Positions 48,963 to 61,976 are shown, counted from the first letter of the stretch. The stretch: DNA of 64,000 nucleotides from Rhizomys pruinosus (GCA_009823505.1 VZQC01010425.1:2686629-2750628); one strand, 5' to 3'. Notes: generated by a model not told the origin, from the letters alone. Program-made: numbers and translations.

Positions 48963-50010
48963 TGCGTGCGCATGTGTGCACACACCTTAAAACTAAAGGC
49001 AAATCTCTCTCAAGAACAGAGATGCAAAACACACTAGAAAAATATTAGCAAACACAATTCAGAAATCTGTTAAAATATTATCCTCCACAACCATTTACTT
49101 ATTCTGTTCTAGGAGTGCGTATGTTTTCAATATTTGAAAATCATCCAAGGAAATCCATCAGATATTAATAAGATAGAGAAGACAGCTCATGTCATAGTAT
49201 CAGTGGATGCACAAAAAGCATTTGATAAAATTCATCATCTGCCCAGGACAAAAATTCTAAGAAATATAGAACTGGAGAAAGCAATGTTATCCCAAGTTTG
49301 AGCATCAATAGGGCTAAGGCCATGTGGCTAAGCCTAAGAAAGACAGCCATGAAGGAGACAGTGTCACCCAGAGAAAAGACATCTAGAGCAGGCTACTGCC
49401 AATATTATACACAACGATGATGACTGAATGTTTTACTCCCAAGTTCGAAACGAAAACAAAGATGTGGGCTCTTACCACTGCATAAGTGTTGGAAGTTCTT
49501 TTGAGTCTAATGAGGCAAGAAAGGAAATAAAAGACAGACAGATTGGGAAGGAAGAAATAAGCCCATACCTGTTTATACATGGCATAAATGTCAGTGTATA
49601 AAAAAAATCACAAAGAATCTATGAAAAATCTCATAGATGAAATAAGGAGTTCAGAAAAGAACTAGATATATGAGGAACAGAAAAATTCATCCTATTTTTA
49701 TGATAGTAGTGGACAGTGAACTTAAACATATGATAACATTTGTCATCACTCATAAATGAATCAGTACTTAAATATAAATAAATCTCATCAAACATATATA
49801 GAGAGTCTATGCTGAGTAGCAAAAGATGTTGATAGAAGAAGCCAAGGGTGTTTATAGGTGAGGAATACTGTGTTCATGGTTAGAAGGCAGTACAGGAGTC
49901 ATCACCTTAGTAATAATCAGTGTAACCAGTTCTCCCTAAATTGACAGAAATAAGCCTTTCTTATGAAAAAAAATCACACCCAAAGTTTTTCAGATGTATT
50001 TACATAGACA
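48246..50010 (+). pseudogene. Old LINE-1 ORF2 copy
   Basis: Plus-strand order of L1 ORF2 landmarks: tggagaattctaccaaatgt, acattaccctgataccaaaa, agatgcaaaacacactagaa with agcaaacacaattcagaaat, then gatgcacaaaaagcatttga followed by taaaattcatcatctgccc (reverse transcriptase region). Riddled with stops and indels, and split by a (TG)n run at 48929-48965. The right boundary is approximate. Confidence 0.75.
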
Positions 50011-50110
50011 GGTGTGGTAAAACGTACCTATCTATAATCTTGGCACTAAGGAAGTAGAAGCTGGAGGGTAGCCAGTTTCTGAAACCTGGTCTCAAAAAAA
50101 TATATTTTTG
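50011..50110 (+). repeat. Old B1-like SINE
   Basis: Pattern aggtgtggtaaaacgtacct, taatcttggcactaaggaag and cctggtctcaaaaaaa, strongly diverged. Confidence 0.55.
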
Positions 50111-50629
50111 TAGGTGTAGAAGCATACTCAATATTATTGTCAAATTTCTATGGAAAGATTAAGGTACTAATATAGCTACAATAATGTTTATGGAGAATGA
50201 AGTGGGGGGAACAATCACCTGACTACACTTCACATCTACCCTAAACTTTTGTAAGCATACAGTGTCAGGGGGTGGAGGACTGCACTCTCCTGTCAGTGTA
50301 GAACAGAGAACCCAGAAACTGAGCCACAGAAGGCAGAGTCCAGGAGAGGGTTAAATAACCCCATCCGAGAGGGTTAAATATGTCAAACGAAACTGAACCT
50401 GCAGGATCCCTGTGGCCAGTTCTGTATTTTCACTGCATGTGTCAGGTTCCAAGGTTTGATTATTTTCTAGGATGTTGCCATTGAAGGAAACTAAGTATAC
50501 ACAGAAGTAATCTGGATTATTTCTTGCAACTTGATGGGAATCTAGATATCCCCAAGTTAAAGTTTTAGCTTGTAGTATTTGAAGGAGATGGGAAGATGAC
50601 ATTTACGTGAATGGGCACCATTTATTTAG
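50111..50629. other. Intronic, no recognised feature
   Basis: Unique sequence. Confidence 0.4.
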
Positions 50630-51200
50630 ACTCTAGAATATTTTCATTAATTCTTCGGGAATTTCATACAATGTCTTTTGATCATATTCACCCCCCAACT
50701 CTTATCAGATCCACCCTTACCTCCATACCCACTTAACTTCAACTTTGCATTTTTCTTATGACCCATGGTGTCCAATATGTGTTGCTCAAACACTCTTTAG
50801 CATGGAACCTGCCTTGGAGCGTGGCCAGCAGCTCTTAAAGAAAACTGACTCTTCTTCTCCCAACAGCCATCAAATGCCAACAGTTCTTTAGCTAAGGATG
50901 GAACTTTGTGCCCTCTTCCCCCTTCTATGTTGGTGTTTTCTCTGACTTGAGCTTGCACATGACACATGTAAGCTGTCCCAGTTTCTGTGACCTTTAGCAT
51001 CTGCCCTGCTATCTGGAAAACACTGCTTCCTTGTAGTCATCTGCCATCTCTAGCTCTTTCAGTCTTTCTGCTTCCTCTTCTGCGAAGATCCCTGAGCCTT
51101 GAGGGGAAAGGTGTAATGCAGATATCCCGTTTAGGAGTAGACGCTCTACATTCTCCTATTCACTATGGGATTCTTATTTTTGACAGTATCGTCTTGTGTG
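50630..51200 (-). mobile_element. LINE-1 3' UTR (Lx-like), antisense
   Basis: The plus strand reads gggaatttcatacaatgtct, tttgatcatattcacccccc, cccatggtgtccaatatgtg and ccctgagccttgaggggaaa, a known rodent L1 3' UTR order. No ORF2 part is attached. Confidence 0.75.
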
Positions 51201-52069
51201 TGATGCACAGTGATTGCACTCACCCCAACACCCTTTCTCATCACCCCAGCACTCGTCCCTTCTTCATGTCCCTCCTTTCCTTCCCTTCTTTTCTGTTCTG
51301 TTTTTAATTTCAGGCCCCACTCAGGCAGTCACAGCTGCTGTGTTTGTAACAGCAACAGCCAAGTCATATTTAGATTTTAAATTGACAATGCCTTTAGCAA
51401 ACTCAGTAGACTGAAGACATTGACTTGGTTCAGAGACCAAGTTTGGAATCTGATTTCACTTTTAAAAAAATATGTTTTACTGCACGTGTTGTGTGTCTGT
51501 ATACCTGTTCACATTACATATATGTGCACATACTGTGTGTGTCTATTGAAAACTACACAGAAACCCTCACAATAATAGTGTGCTGCTGTGTTACCCTGGA
51601 CGCAGATGACAGTCTCTAATGCCATTTTTCCATGAAAATATTCCAGCAATCCCAGAGAAAATACTTGATTTCAGATTTGAAATTATAAAACCTTATTTAA
51701 ATTTAAATGTTGAGAATCCATGTCTGCCAATTACATGCATTGTACCTTCAGTCATTCACTGTATTATGATAAAGTAACTGAGCTTCTCTGGTGGTGACTA
51801 ACATCTGGGCTGAACTGCCAGCTCAAATCTTGTCTTAGAAGTAAGGCCAGAGGTTTTTGACTTGGAGTGCTGTATGGAAGATGACTTCTCTCCTGGACTC
51901 AGAGAATCATGAATTTATGTAGCCAGTTAGAATCTCCAGTTGGGAAGTCATGAGTGTCAGTTTTAGTGGAGATGATTAGATTACTCAGGTCGGTAAACAA
52001 GGATACCATGTAGAAGAATATCCCAGAGCCCATGATCTCATGATGGCAAGAGACTTACCTGAATAACCT
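51201..52069. other. Intronic, no recognised feature
   Basis: Unique sequence. Confidence 0.4.

Positions 52070-52104
<35 letters not shown>
52070..52104. repeat. (GTT)n microsatellite
   Basis: Uninterrupted gtt run, in the tail position of the antisense B1 that follows. Confidence 0.95.
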
Positions 52105-52105
<1 letters not shown>

Positions 52106-52222
52106 CCAGGGTTTCCCTGTAGCCCTTGATGGCCTGAAATTTGCTATATAGATCTCACAAAGATCCACCTGTCCCTGCCTTCCCAGTGCTGGGATTAAAG
52201 AAGTGCATCATCATACCTGGCC
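52103..52222 (-). repeat. Old B1 SINE
   Basis: The plus strand reads ccagggtttccctgtagccc, atagatctcacaaagatcca and agtgctgggattaaagaagt. Confidence 0.85.
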
Positions 52223-52344
52223 TGAATAATTTTAAAATGACCGCACAGTGGCACGGTATTCTCAGTCATTACACAGCCAAGGTTCATGTCAGTTTCACTA
52301 AATACTCATTATTCATGACCAAATGAACCACTTTAGTGGGAAAT

Positions 52345-52465
52345 TGGCCGGAGGCAGAGGCAGGTGGATCTTTGTGAGTTCAAGGCCAGCCTGGTCTACA
52401 GAGTGAGTTCCAGGACAGCTGGGGCTACAGGGAGACCCTGTCTCGAAAAGAAAAAAAAGAAAAAG
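52345..52465 (+). repeat. B1 SINE, 5' truncated
   Basis: ggaggcagaggcaggtggat through ctgtctcgaaaagaaaa; closely matches the young B1 at 15166. Confidence 0.93.
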
Positions 52466-52707
52466 TAGAGACATTGGTGGGGAGATGAAGGAGTTGTAGG
52501 CATTAGTGGATACCGGGGACACTCTTAGAAAGGAGGCGATCCTGTTAAACCAAGTTCTCCACCTTAATACTACGCAGAAGATAGAACTGTTCAGAGAAGA
52601 AAGACCAGTTAGTTCAGAGATGTTCTCAAGTGAGAGAATCTAAATTTTCCTGAAAATAAGAAATAATGTCAGCTACCAAAAATCAATGAATTTAGAAATA
52701 GAGATGA

Positions 52708-52950
52708 GGGGCTGGAGAGATGGCTAAGAGCACCGACTGTTCTTGCAGAGGACCCAGGTTCGATCCCCAGCACCCACATGGCAGCTAAGAACTGTCTGTA
52801 ACTCCAATTCCAGGAGAACTCCAGTTCCAGGGAAATCCAAGACCCTCTTCTGACTTCTGCTGTATTGCACAACATGGGTGCACAGACCTACATGTAGACA
52901 GTACACTCATACACATCCAAAAATAAATAAAATTTTAAAAAATTAAAAAA
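52708..52950 (+). repeat. B2/B3-type SINE with target-site duplication
   Basis: Starts ggggctggagagatggctaa, lacking about 9 bp of the head (no cctagcggt). The perfect 14-bp repeat agaaatagagatga flanks it (52694-52707 and 52951-52964). Confidence 0.94.
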
Positions 52951-52964
52951 AGAAATAGAGATGA

Positions 52965-54215
52965 AAACTTGAAGAACAGCCAACATGCTTTGGACAGTTC
53001 CTGGGGTACAGCAATGTCATGTGATTAGGAAGTGAATCAGGAAACTGTTAGCCAAACAGTGTCTGAGACCTCACCGTGAGGTGGGCAATGCAGAGGTCAC
53101 GTCTATATTGAGATTCATGGCTGTCTCTGCCACTAGTTAGTGTTAGGAATGGGAAACAGTTCTAGGTCCTGCTGAGACTGGGAAGTAACTGGATGAGTTG
53201 GGGAGAAATTGAGAGATAAGAGGTGGGGATGGAGGACAAGTTTACAGAGTGAGAAGACACCATTGCACACTAGAGAGGAGTTGTGGCTTGAATATCTTGA
53301 TCTGAGAGCACTTCCAAGTATCTGCACCAGGGGACTGTGGAGTTGGAAAGAAGGGAGTCAGTGGAGGAACATAGAACTCACAAACCACTTGGTGCAGCTG
53401 GAATGGTGTTTGGGGAATCCAAGAAGACTGCCAAAAACTGTACGTAGTGCTCACAAACTTCTTTGACATTTGTGTCAGAAGAAAGCGAGCTCAGTTTTCA
53501 TTACTTTTCCAAAAATGGGTTGGATAAAGGTGAAGCAAAGTTCCCTGGGCCTAGTCAGGTGATGGAACAGCACATTAGACTTTCTGCGTAACTTCTGCAT
53601 TCAGACACAGTATTACCTATATGGAAAGGTATCTCCTACCATTTTACAACTTAGAAACTAGAATTCTGGGCAATTAGAAGGCTGTCAGAGTCCATGTAGA
53701 TCCAAGGTAGCACAAAGACAGGATGACTTTCCTTTTATGGCATCACTTGGCAATGCCATTCTTAACATAGGAAGCAGAGAAAAGCCATAATTCTAGACCA
53801 AGGCTTTTTATCTCAATACTGTGGATGTTACAGGTTTAAATAATTCTTCCCTGTGGCTGGGGTCTTGAGCATTGTAGGATGTTCAATACTTCTGCCCACC
53901 ATCCCCCTAACTATAGCAAATAAAAATGTGTCCAGTTAGGGAGGTCATGATCAACCCTGATGAAAAAGTCTGCCCCATAGTCTATAAGGCTATTCACATT
54001 GAACAATGGCTATCTAATGTGATGTGACATAATGGGTAGCTTACATTGTAGTCTGGTAATCCATGTTCTGGCCTTACATGTAACTTGAACTCTGAAACCT
54101 GAAGAGGTTTCTTTCATGAATAATTTAAAGTCACAGCTAAATCAAGCTCTTTTTAAATGAATATTTCATGGTCATGTTTAATCCTTAATAATTATGCTAT
54201 TATGTCTTATTACAG
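52965..54215. other. Intron before exon d, no recognised feature
   Basis: Unique sequence, ending in the exon d acceptor. Confidence 0.5.
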
Positions 54216-54291
54216 GTAATGTATGAAATTGGCGGAGCAGTTGAAAGAAATAAAGACTCCCTTTCACAGAACCTTCTATTTGTAATGAAAA
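54216..54291 (+). CDS. Myo16: Myo16 exon d: V-Y-I-G--E-NKD segment
   Basis: Seventy-six bases encoding [18 protein letters not shown], then NLLFVMK plus one base of the next codon. This is the conserved V-Y---G--EKNKD-L strand-helix of myosin motors that leads to loop 2. The acceptor is cttattacag at 54215 and the donor AAA A|GTAAGT at 54292, leaving phase 1. The dangling A joins CT of exon e to make Thr. It is the shortest exon after exon a and would shift the frame if skipped alone. Confidence 0.9.
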
Positions 54292-56844
54292 GTAAGTGGA
54301 TTCTCCCCCCCACCCAACTGGTTAAAATGCCATACATTCCTTATTTCTTGATGATCTCCTAACATTTCCCTGTAAAATATGCTCAAAGGGTAATTGAGAT
54401 ATCATCTGCATGCTAATGTCCAGGATAAGGAAGAATGGGTGTTGGTACACTATACACTGATTACAATCTAATTTGGAGTCCAGTAAAAACCAGAGTTTGA
54501 CTATGCTTTTAGCAGCTACAATGTAAAACACCTTTACTACTTTAGTGGTGTGAATATAAAATAGCTCTTCTATGAAGACTAAAGAAGATGAATGTAGCTT
54601 CCAAAGTTATTTAGGCCACAGCAGGGTGAATTTCATTACTTAAGATGACTCTGGAGCACTGCTATGATGGTATTTTATCCTTAGGTACCTTCAGTTATAA
54701 AGTATTAATGCCCACTAAGGACAAAGAGCTGATCAATTTACACACATATAAATACATATAGAAATTTATTAGTTCCTTCTACTTAGCAGGCATTCATATT
54801 TTATATACATATATTGACTATAATTCTGTACGATACATAACTATATTCTAAATTTATGTATACCACAACTATATATATATATATATACACATATAATTCT
54901 ATCTCCTCTAATAATTATTTTCTTATCAGCTCTGTGGTGATTTCCCTTTTTCTAGGAGCCACTTAAAGTGGGAGTTAAACTGTTCTAGCTGAAACAGAGA
55001 CATTTGTCTTCCCTAGAACAAGAACCTTGCATGAAATAGCTAGCTGCCTTCGAGTTGGCGGCCAGGCATCTGGGTCGCCACTGACTCAAGGGCGTCACTG
55101 TCTACACCACAGCTCCACAGTTGTGACGCACTGTTTTCATAGGCTAATTCCGTTCATCTCTCGGACATGCAGCAATTGTGAGTTCTCTGTACGGCTGAGA
55201 CTCTGTAAAGAAAGAAGAGTGGGGATAAGACCACAAAGAAAGGAAGGATTGAAAGGATCAGCCTCACTCTAATATTGGAAGCATCTTTCTTGCAGTTTCC
55301 TGAGCTTTTACTTTCAGTTTCTCTTATGTGAAGATCTGATATTCAGAGCATGTTTTAGAAGCTGGCGCATGATTTTGCTTCATTTATATTTCACGGTGAC
55401 AGAGCATATATATATGTATTTAGAATGAGAATGTGATGACTAGAAATGTTATAATCTTGTGTGTCTTAATAGAGCGCCTGTATTTTAAAGTCATCCTTTT
55501 GTATGCACTTGTTAACACATTCTGAGCAAACAGAGATGAATATGTTTTCTTGTCAGCACACTTTACAATGGGCTCCTATAGATGCATATGAGAGGTGGTG
55601 AGGGTTTCCTGTAGAGGATTACAGATGGTATTTTGGGCTTTAGGAAGCATAAGGAACTGTGTCACTGAAGTCACATACCTCTCCTGGTATAAGGACACAG
55701 TAACTTTGTATCATGCAAAGACACACAGAGATGCTCCAGCAGAACTTTTTTTACTGACACATGCAATGAATGGCTAGGCTTGGCCTACAGAGTGTTGTTG
55801 CTTACACATTTGATCCTTCAGGCAAAGCACATATGAATGTAATATGTGAATTCATTATATGAAGCTGCTGATTATGAAGCCACAGAAAGTTATAAAGGTA
55901 TAAAAGATAATCCTCATATCATTAGAAAGCTCCATTTGAGAAAAGCAGAACGTATACATTTGAGGAAAGTGGGACCTCTACCTTTGAAGAAGGTAAAATA
56001 GACATTTTACCTATTGTAAACACAGCTATGTCTTTGAGATTTCTAGCCAACAGAAACCACATAATTTGAAGACACAGCTCAGGGAGAGATGTAGCAAATA
56101 CACCTACAAATCAAAGCAAATTCTCCCAACACAGACAGTGTGAAGAGGAAGAATTAAATGTAGATAGCATTCCTGCTTCTTAGCAGAGGAAAACTGGAGA
56201 TTTACCATCAATACTGTTGTCAATTTTGGAGTCATTTTCTTGAGTTGCTATATATCTCATCCCATTACAAAGCAGAAAGGGCCATGTGCAAAGGCAGTAG
56301 GTTTTGAAAAGGGATCCTTCCTATTTCAGTGGGCGTGTGTGCAATGTTACTCCAGGGTTTGCAGTAACTGACTCCTTAAAAAGGTAAGAGGATAAAACTG
56401 CCCCTTCCCAGGAAATTCCCTCCCAGGACTCTGAGAGGCCCAAGAAGGGCAGAGCAGCTGGTGACACTTGCTGCCTTCTTGACCTCTTGGAGTCATAGTC
56501 ACCACCCAGATGGGAAGTCCCATGAGGACCCCAGCTTGTGTCAGTTAAAGTCCCTGGCTCATCTTCATGCAGCCTGTCCATATGACTTAGAGAAAAGACA
56601 GAAATGGGCCAGAGAAATACAGTGGCCCACATTTGTGTCTAGTGTGTTTAGGTTTATATCAGGGCATTTCTACTTCTACTAAAACAATATGTCCATCATT
56701 CATATTCTGTTGTGGGTCCCTTCACACACACATTTGTTATAAATGCATGATGACTGTTTAATAATATTTTTAAATGAGTCACGGCTTATGTCTATTGTTT
56801 AATTTGTTGTTTTGAGGTGGTTAGGAACTTAAAGTTTTAAAAAG
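54292..56844. other. Intron after exon d; short (TA)n at 54866-54888
   Basis: Unique sequence apart from the small TA run; no exon or named repeat recognised. Confidence 0.45.
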
Positions 56845-57062
56845 AGGTTTGGGGAGATGGCTCATCAGTTAAAAGCACTGGCTACTCTGGCAAGCCTAGT
56901 TTTGGTTCCTGTGCTGAGAACATTAGCACCTACATGGCACCTAACAACTGTCTACAACTCCAGTTCTAAGGATCCGGTACATACTTCTGACCTTCACGGG
57001 CACTGCACAACAGGTGCACTTACACACATTCAGGCAAAACACTCATATACATAAAAATAAAA
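56845..57062 (+). repeat. Old B2/B3-type SINE
   Basis: Reads ggtttggggagatggctcat, ctacaactccagttctaagg, ttctgaccttcacgggcact and cactcatatacataaaaata. Confidence 0.8.
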
Positions 57063-57850
57063 ATAAATCAGAAAAGAAATTGAACTTAGAACTCCCATGT
57101 CCGCTTTTCTTTAGAAGATTTTCATCACTTGTCTTTCTATCTTCACCTCTTCATCTTTCTCTTCCATGTATGTTTTCTGAATCATTTCAGAAGCAGTCTC
57201 ATCTTACCGTCTACATACTTCATGCAGTGCTCAGGCACTAGGAAACTATCTTCCACCAACTCTGTAAATGATCAGAGGATTTACTCATTGATCTAATAGC
57301 AATACCTAATTGGAATCCAAACCCATGCCAACCTTTGCTGTTCCATCCCTCCCGGCTTCTTCTCCCAACTCAAGGTCTTGTCTCACTAATCATTTTTGTT
57401 CTTGGGCAGTAGTCCAAGTGGACATGGGACATGCTTTCCTTGTCCCCTTTACTGTTTTTGTTTTGAGCAATGCCTGTCAATTTGGGCTTCTTTGGGATTT
57501 CCTCATACTAGAAGCAGGAATCTCAAAGAGGTGTGTTTCTCAGTGCACCATGTTCCAAGGTCAGTCACCTGACTCATTGGTGGCAATCCCCCCTCCACTT
57601 GGACAGGCTGTTGTCTTCAGAGTGTCATACTTTGACACTAACCAAATGTTCACCTATTAATTTTACACAGAATAATATAATAATTGTTGATAATTGTTGC
57701 TTATTTCAAGATTTTTCTCTTATGGCTATAAAACACAGTTTTTCCATGGACAGTAGGGTTCTGGTATACCACTCCCATTTCTCCTTATTAATTAGTTCCT
57801 TTGTTAGTAGGATGGACTCATGGGTTATTATCTTAGTCATGAGTCACAGT
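57063..57850. other. Intronic, no recognised feature
   Basis: Unique sequence. Confidence 0.4.
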
Positions 57851-57866
57851 AAAAATCATTATTTCA

Positions 57867-58118
57867 AGGGGGCTGGAGAGATGGTTCAGTGGTTAAGAGC
57901 ACTGACTGCTCTTGCAGAGGACCCTGGTTCGATTCCCAGGACCCACATGGTGGATAAGAACCATCTTAGGCTGGGCATGGTGGCGTTTGCCTTGAATCCC
58001 AGCACTTGGGAGGCAGAGGCAGGCGGATCTCTGTGAGTTCAAGGCCAGCCTGGTCTACAGAGTGAGCTCCAGGCCAGCTGGGACTAAAGAGAGACCCTGT
58101 CTCAAAAAGACCAAAAAA
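57867..58118 (+). repeat. Composite B2-B1 SINE, copy 2
   Basis: B2/B3 head and body (gggggctggagagatggttc, gcagaggaccctggttcgat, ggataagaaccatctta) joins at about 57969 to a full B1 (ggctgggcatggtggcgttt) ending ctgtctcaaaaagacc plus A tail. The flanks aaaaatcattatttca (57851-57866) and aaaaatcatgatttca (58119-58134) form a 16-bp target-site duplication with one mismatch around the whole unit. Confidence 0.88.
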
Positions 58119-58134
58119 AAAAATCATGATTTCA

Positions 58135-58615
58135 GGGCTGGAATTATCTAATACTTAGCCATCGGCTCCAAACCCCCCCCCACACACACACACCAGCTCC
58201 CACATCTTTTTGACAGGCACCTTTTTCAGCTCTTCCTGACCCTTTACAAACGTCTTCAGTGATCCACTTGCTTTCTTGTTTCCAAAGTAGAATCAACAGT
58301 TTGTTTAGGAAAACTTGGCCTATCCAATGGAGAGTTGACACTGAGGAACAAGGCCTGAGGCTGGGTGAGCTCATTGCTACTGTGGAGTATTCCTTTTAGG
58401 CCTCTTCAGAACTCAGAAGTTTAAGTCATGAGTGTAAGCAATGTATAGATATGTAGCTGTGTACTCAAATCACAAGTTTCTCCTGCAATCTGTAATTTCA
58501 ACCCAGTGCCACACATTTCCTCCTTAACTGTTCCTTTTGCAGTTATACCTCCCTACTCTGACAGCTGTCTTGCTTCCTGCTTGTTTATTAATGCAGTGAA
58601 TTTTTACTGAAGGCA
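58135..58615. other. Intronic, no recognised feature
   Basis: Unique sequence with a short poly-C/CA run near 58172-58193. Confidence 0.45.
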
Positions 58616-58690
58616 TTGTTAATACATATATATGTATTACATTGTTAATACATATATATGTATTACATTGTTAATACATATATATGTATG
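58616..58690. repeat. 26-bp palindromic tandem repeat, three units
   Basis: Units begin at 58616, 58642 and 58668 (ttgttaatacatatatatgt plus attaca). Each holds the perfect inverted repeat aatacatatatatgtatt. Confidence 0.95.
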
Positions 58691-59547
58691 TATGTAGAGG
58701 TTGTATGTGAAAAGGCAGAACACTATGAAATGTCTGACCACTGAGCCTGATCTTCAATGACTTATCCACATTATTGCAGTATTTCACACTTCAATTTTGT
58801 AATCTTCAAGTTATGTGCTGTCATTCCATTGTCATTTTTGCTTTTAGAAAGCCATTTGAGATCAGAAGTTCTCTATATACAGACATCAGAAATACAAAGC
58901 ATGCTCCACACTAAGTTTCTGGGCAAAGAATCTGTACTCCAGACAATTAGACCTGTCCAACCAAATGTCTAAACCATATCAGATAACTTTTACCTTTGCA
59001 GCTAAACATGGTCAGAAGGTGAGAAACTTCATTTGCACCTTCTTTAACCTAATAACAGATATAAACAGATGGGGCACAGTCTCCATATCTCCACAGGTAG
59101 TTAAAAGCCCCTCTGAAGCAGGCTAGAGCTGGTCAAACGTTTTTCCAGGATGGTTATTTTCTTGCAATGGAGAATTGCTGCCAAAACTCATCGGTTTTCA
59201 TGACTATTCAAGTACATAAAAGCCTGTCAGATCTGAGCCAGTGAGATTCAGTGCCTACAGCCAGGAGAGGAGGAAGTGTACACTTTAGAGAGGGAAAAGC
59301 AGAGAACATAGGTAGAGAAGGTGTGATTTCAGTTTCAGCCAAGGGCAGTGAAGGTCACCATCTGCCAAGAGGAATGAGTGAAATAAAGCCACGGGAAAGA
59401 AAAGACTCCACAGTCCATTGTATGTACCAACAACATCTTCACACAAAATGAGGGAGTGGTTAAAGGTGATCTTCCATGAAAGCGTAAGTTTAATGCACAG
59501 TCAATGTTTTTAATGCCACCTACGATGTTTGTTTACTTTTTTCCTAG
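58691..59547. other. Intron before exon e, no recognised feature
   Basis: Unique sequence, ending in the exon e acceptor. Confidence 0.5.
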
Positions 59548-59723
59548 CTAGTGAAAATGTTGTGATCAATCATTTGTTCCAGTCAAAACTGTCACAAACG
59601 GGATCGCTCATATCTTCCTACCCTTCATTTAAATTCCAAGGACATAAATATACCTTGCTCAATAAGAGAACTACTGCCTCTTCAAGTACTGGAGTAAACA
59701 AGAATTATCTAGAACTTAGTAAG
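59548..59723 (+). CDS. Myo16: Myo16 exon e: segment before loop 2
   Basis: 176 bases: CT completes a Thr codon, then [20 protein letters not shown] and on to NKNYLELSK. Exons d and e together make exactly 84 codons. It holds the helix after NKDSL and the start of the long class-specific loop 2 insertion (rich in Ser, Lys and Tyr: [20 protein letters not shown]). The acceptor is tttttcctag at 59547 and the donor AAG|GTAGGT at 59724, phase 0. Confidence 0.9.
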
Positions 59724-59814
59724 GTAGGTGCTTTGGTGGTTCTTATCTTTGCTGTGTTGAAGTTGCTTAGTGCAGTTTCTGTTTCTCTGTAGCACACAGT
59801 TTAATACTGATACC

Positions 59815-60175
59815 ATTCAGTTCCCTCTCTGTGGACCAAAAGCAAGTTGGGGGAAGAAAGAGTTCATCTCATTTCCCATTTTCAGACCACAGCCCATCAT
59901 TGAGGGAATTAAGGCTAGAAACTCAAGGCCGGAATCAGAAGCAGAAACCATGGAGGAACATTGCTTTCTGATTCATTCTCTGTCCCAGTCACCAGCTTAT
60001 GCTCAGCTAGCTTTCTTATACAGCCCAGGACCACATGCCTAAGAGAGGGCACCACCCAGAGTGGGCTGGGCTCTCTTACATTAATTAGGACAGTGAAGAC
60101 CACCTCTCATAAGCATGTCCGCACACCAACCTGATAGAGACAAGTATTCAACTAAGCCTCCTTATTTCAGGTAAT
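59815..60175 (-). repeat. Ancient rodent repeat, URR1-like
   Basis: aaggctagaaactcaaggcc, ccatggaggaacattgcttt and cacccagagtgggctgggct match the complement of the family at 12697-13085. It starts about 90 bp after exon e. Confidence 0.55.
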
Positions 60176-60869
60176 TCTAAGCTGTAAAGTTGGCAGTTAA
60201 TGCTAACTAGGAGGATGCCTTCCTAAGTAAAAGCTGTTTGAGGGGAGATCTCGAAGAAAAGTTCAAAACAAGGACAGTTCACGACCAAGTAAAGTTTTGG
60301 TGATCTTGTTGGTTGTCTGTGTGACATCCTATTTATTTTTCATCTTTATAACCATCTTTTGTGATGACTGAAAAGGAATTTGAGGGCAATGGGCTTAGAA
60401 GAAATAAACTTAGGTAGCCTATCCTGTTGATGTGATCATTTCCAAAGTTTGGGGTCTGTAACAGTATTGTTATTTCACTTATATTTTCAAGTACTAGAAT
60501 ATTTTCAGTGCGTATTTGTAGACTTTGAATTTAAATTTGTATTAGATTAAGGTTTAGTGTGTGTCTATGCATTCGATACTTCATACAACCTAAAAGTTCT
60601 ATTTCTAAAGGGGAGCTAAATCTCCATTAAATGTTATAGCAAGTGGCTCAGGAAATTTGTATGCACTGCTTTATTTTTCTTGAGTATACAAGGCCAGACT
60701 GCTTTCATATTGTCTTGCTTATGTCTACCAAAATATAGAAGAGGAGATGTGTAATTTGCAAGGTGTTAAGAGCAATCAGTTTTGAAAATGCAGTTGTTGC
60801 AGCATGCGCAAATATATCTTAGCTCTCCAACTGAAATGAAAGAATATAATGACAGTTTAGGAAAGTGAC

Positions 60870-60872
<3 letters not shown>
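60176..60872. other. Intronic, no recognised feature
   Basis: Unique AT-rich sequence. Confidence 0.45.
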
Positions 60873-60911
<39 letters not shown>

Positions 60912-61075
60912 TGTGTGTGTCCATGTTTGTGTGTATGTGTATGCATGCATATGTGTATATGCACATGTATGTTTGTGTATGTTTTGTGTATGTGTGTATG
61001 TAATATGAACATGTGTGCATGTACATATGGATGTATACATCTGTGTGTACATATCTGTGTATGTATGTGTGTGCC
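60873..61075. repeat. (TA)n followed by TG-rich tract
   Basis: A pure TA run at 60873-60909 leads into degenerate tgtg/tatg repeats. Confidence 0.96.
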
Positions 61076-61976
61076 TTTAACTAGCAGATCCTAGGATTAC
61101 AGACCCTTTGATGAACTAGATGATCACAGAACTTCTGTCTCACTGCATTGAAAAGCATGCTGTTTATACAGAAAAGACAAAATCTCCCTTTGTAGGAAGA
61201 TCTTTATTCCTGAGGGTCTTAGACACTTTCTGCCCTTTCCTTTTTCACCCTCACTGCAAATGAAGAGTAAGAACACCTCAAATTGTGATTTTTTAACCTC
61301 AATTATTAAACATTATGAGGCCTGGATGCCATTAGGCTTTTCCCTGAAGAACTAGAAAAGGGAGATAACTCAAGGCAGAACCTCTGCCCAGAAAGAGAAA
61401 CTGCATGCTCCATCCCAGGGTGGAGATTTATGTTTTAGCATGATCCCTTAACTGTTTATGTTTTAGCACGATCCCTTAAGTGTTCTGCTCCCCCGCCCCC
61501 ACTTATTTTCCCTTCAAACTGCCCCTGCCCCTGCACATCTGCCCCTCTGCCAGGAAAACAGAATTTTACCCACTCTTTAACTGCACATGTTTTGCAACAG
61601 TGAATTTGTAGAAATAGGTTGATACCGGGCCAACTGTTTCATTTTATATTCCCTTGTCAGCCACAATTAATCACTGCCTGGGACACTTCATCCTAATGGA
61701 AGGAAATGAGCTATTGTCCTCCTGGTCCTACCAAATGGATGAATGTGTGTTAGCAGAAGTTTTCTTCTCTTTTGGTGTTAAGAAGAACCATTTTAGACCA
61801 ATAGATATGTTGGTCTAAGAGTGCATGACTCTTTTAGGGAACACTGTTTGATGAGGTTTCTTTCAGCTCAGGTGAAATATAATTAATTACCTTTTGCCCT
61901 TTATTTCTTCACTCAATGGCTCCATTCTCACTGATTTTTTTTTTAAATTTCCACTATATGCTATGTAGTTAATATT
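61076..61976. other. Intronic, no recognised feature
   Basis: Unique sequence, with a local duplication of cccttaa-type text (gcatgatcccttaactgttt near 61438, gcacgatcccttaagtgttc near 61466). Confidence 0.45.
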
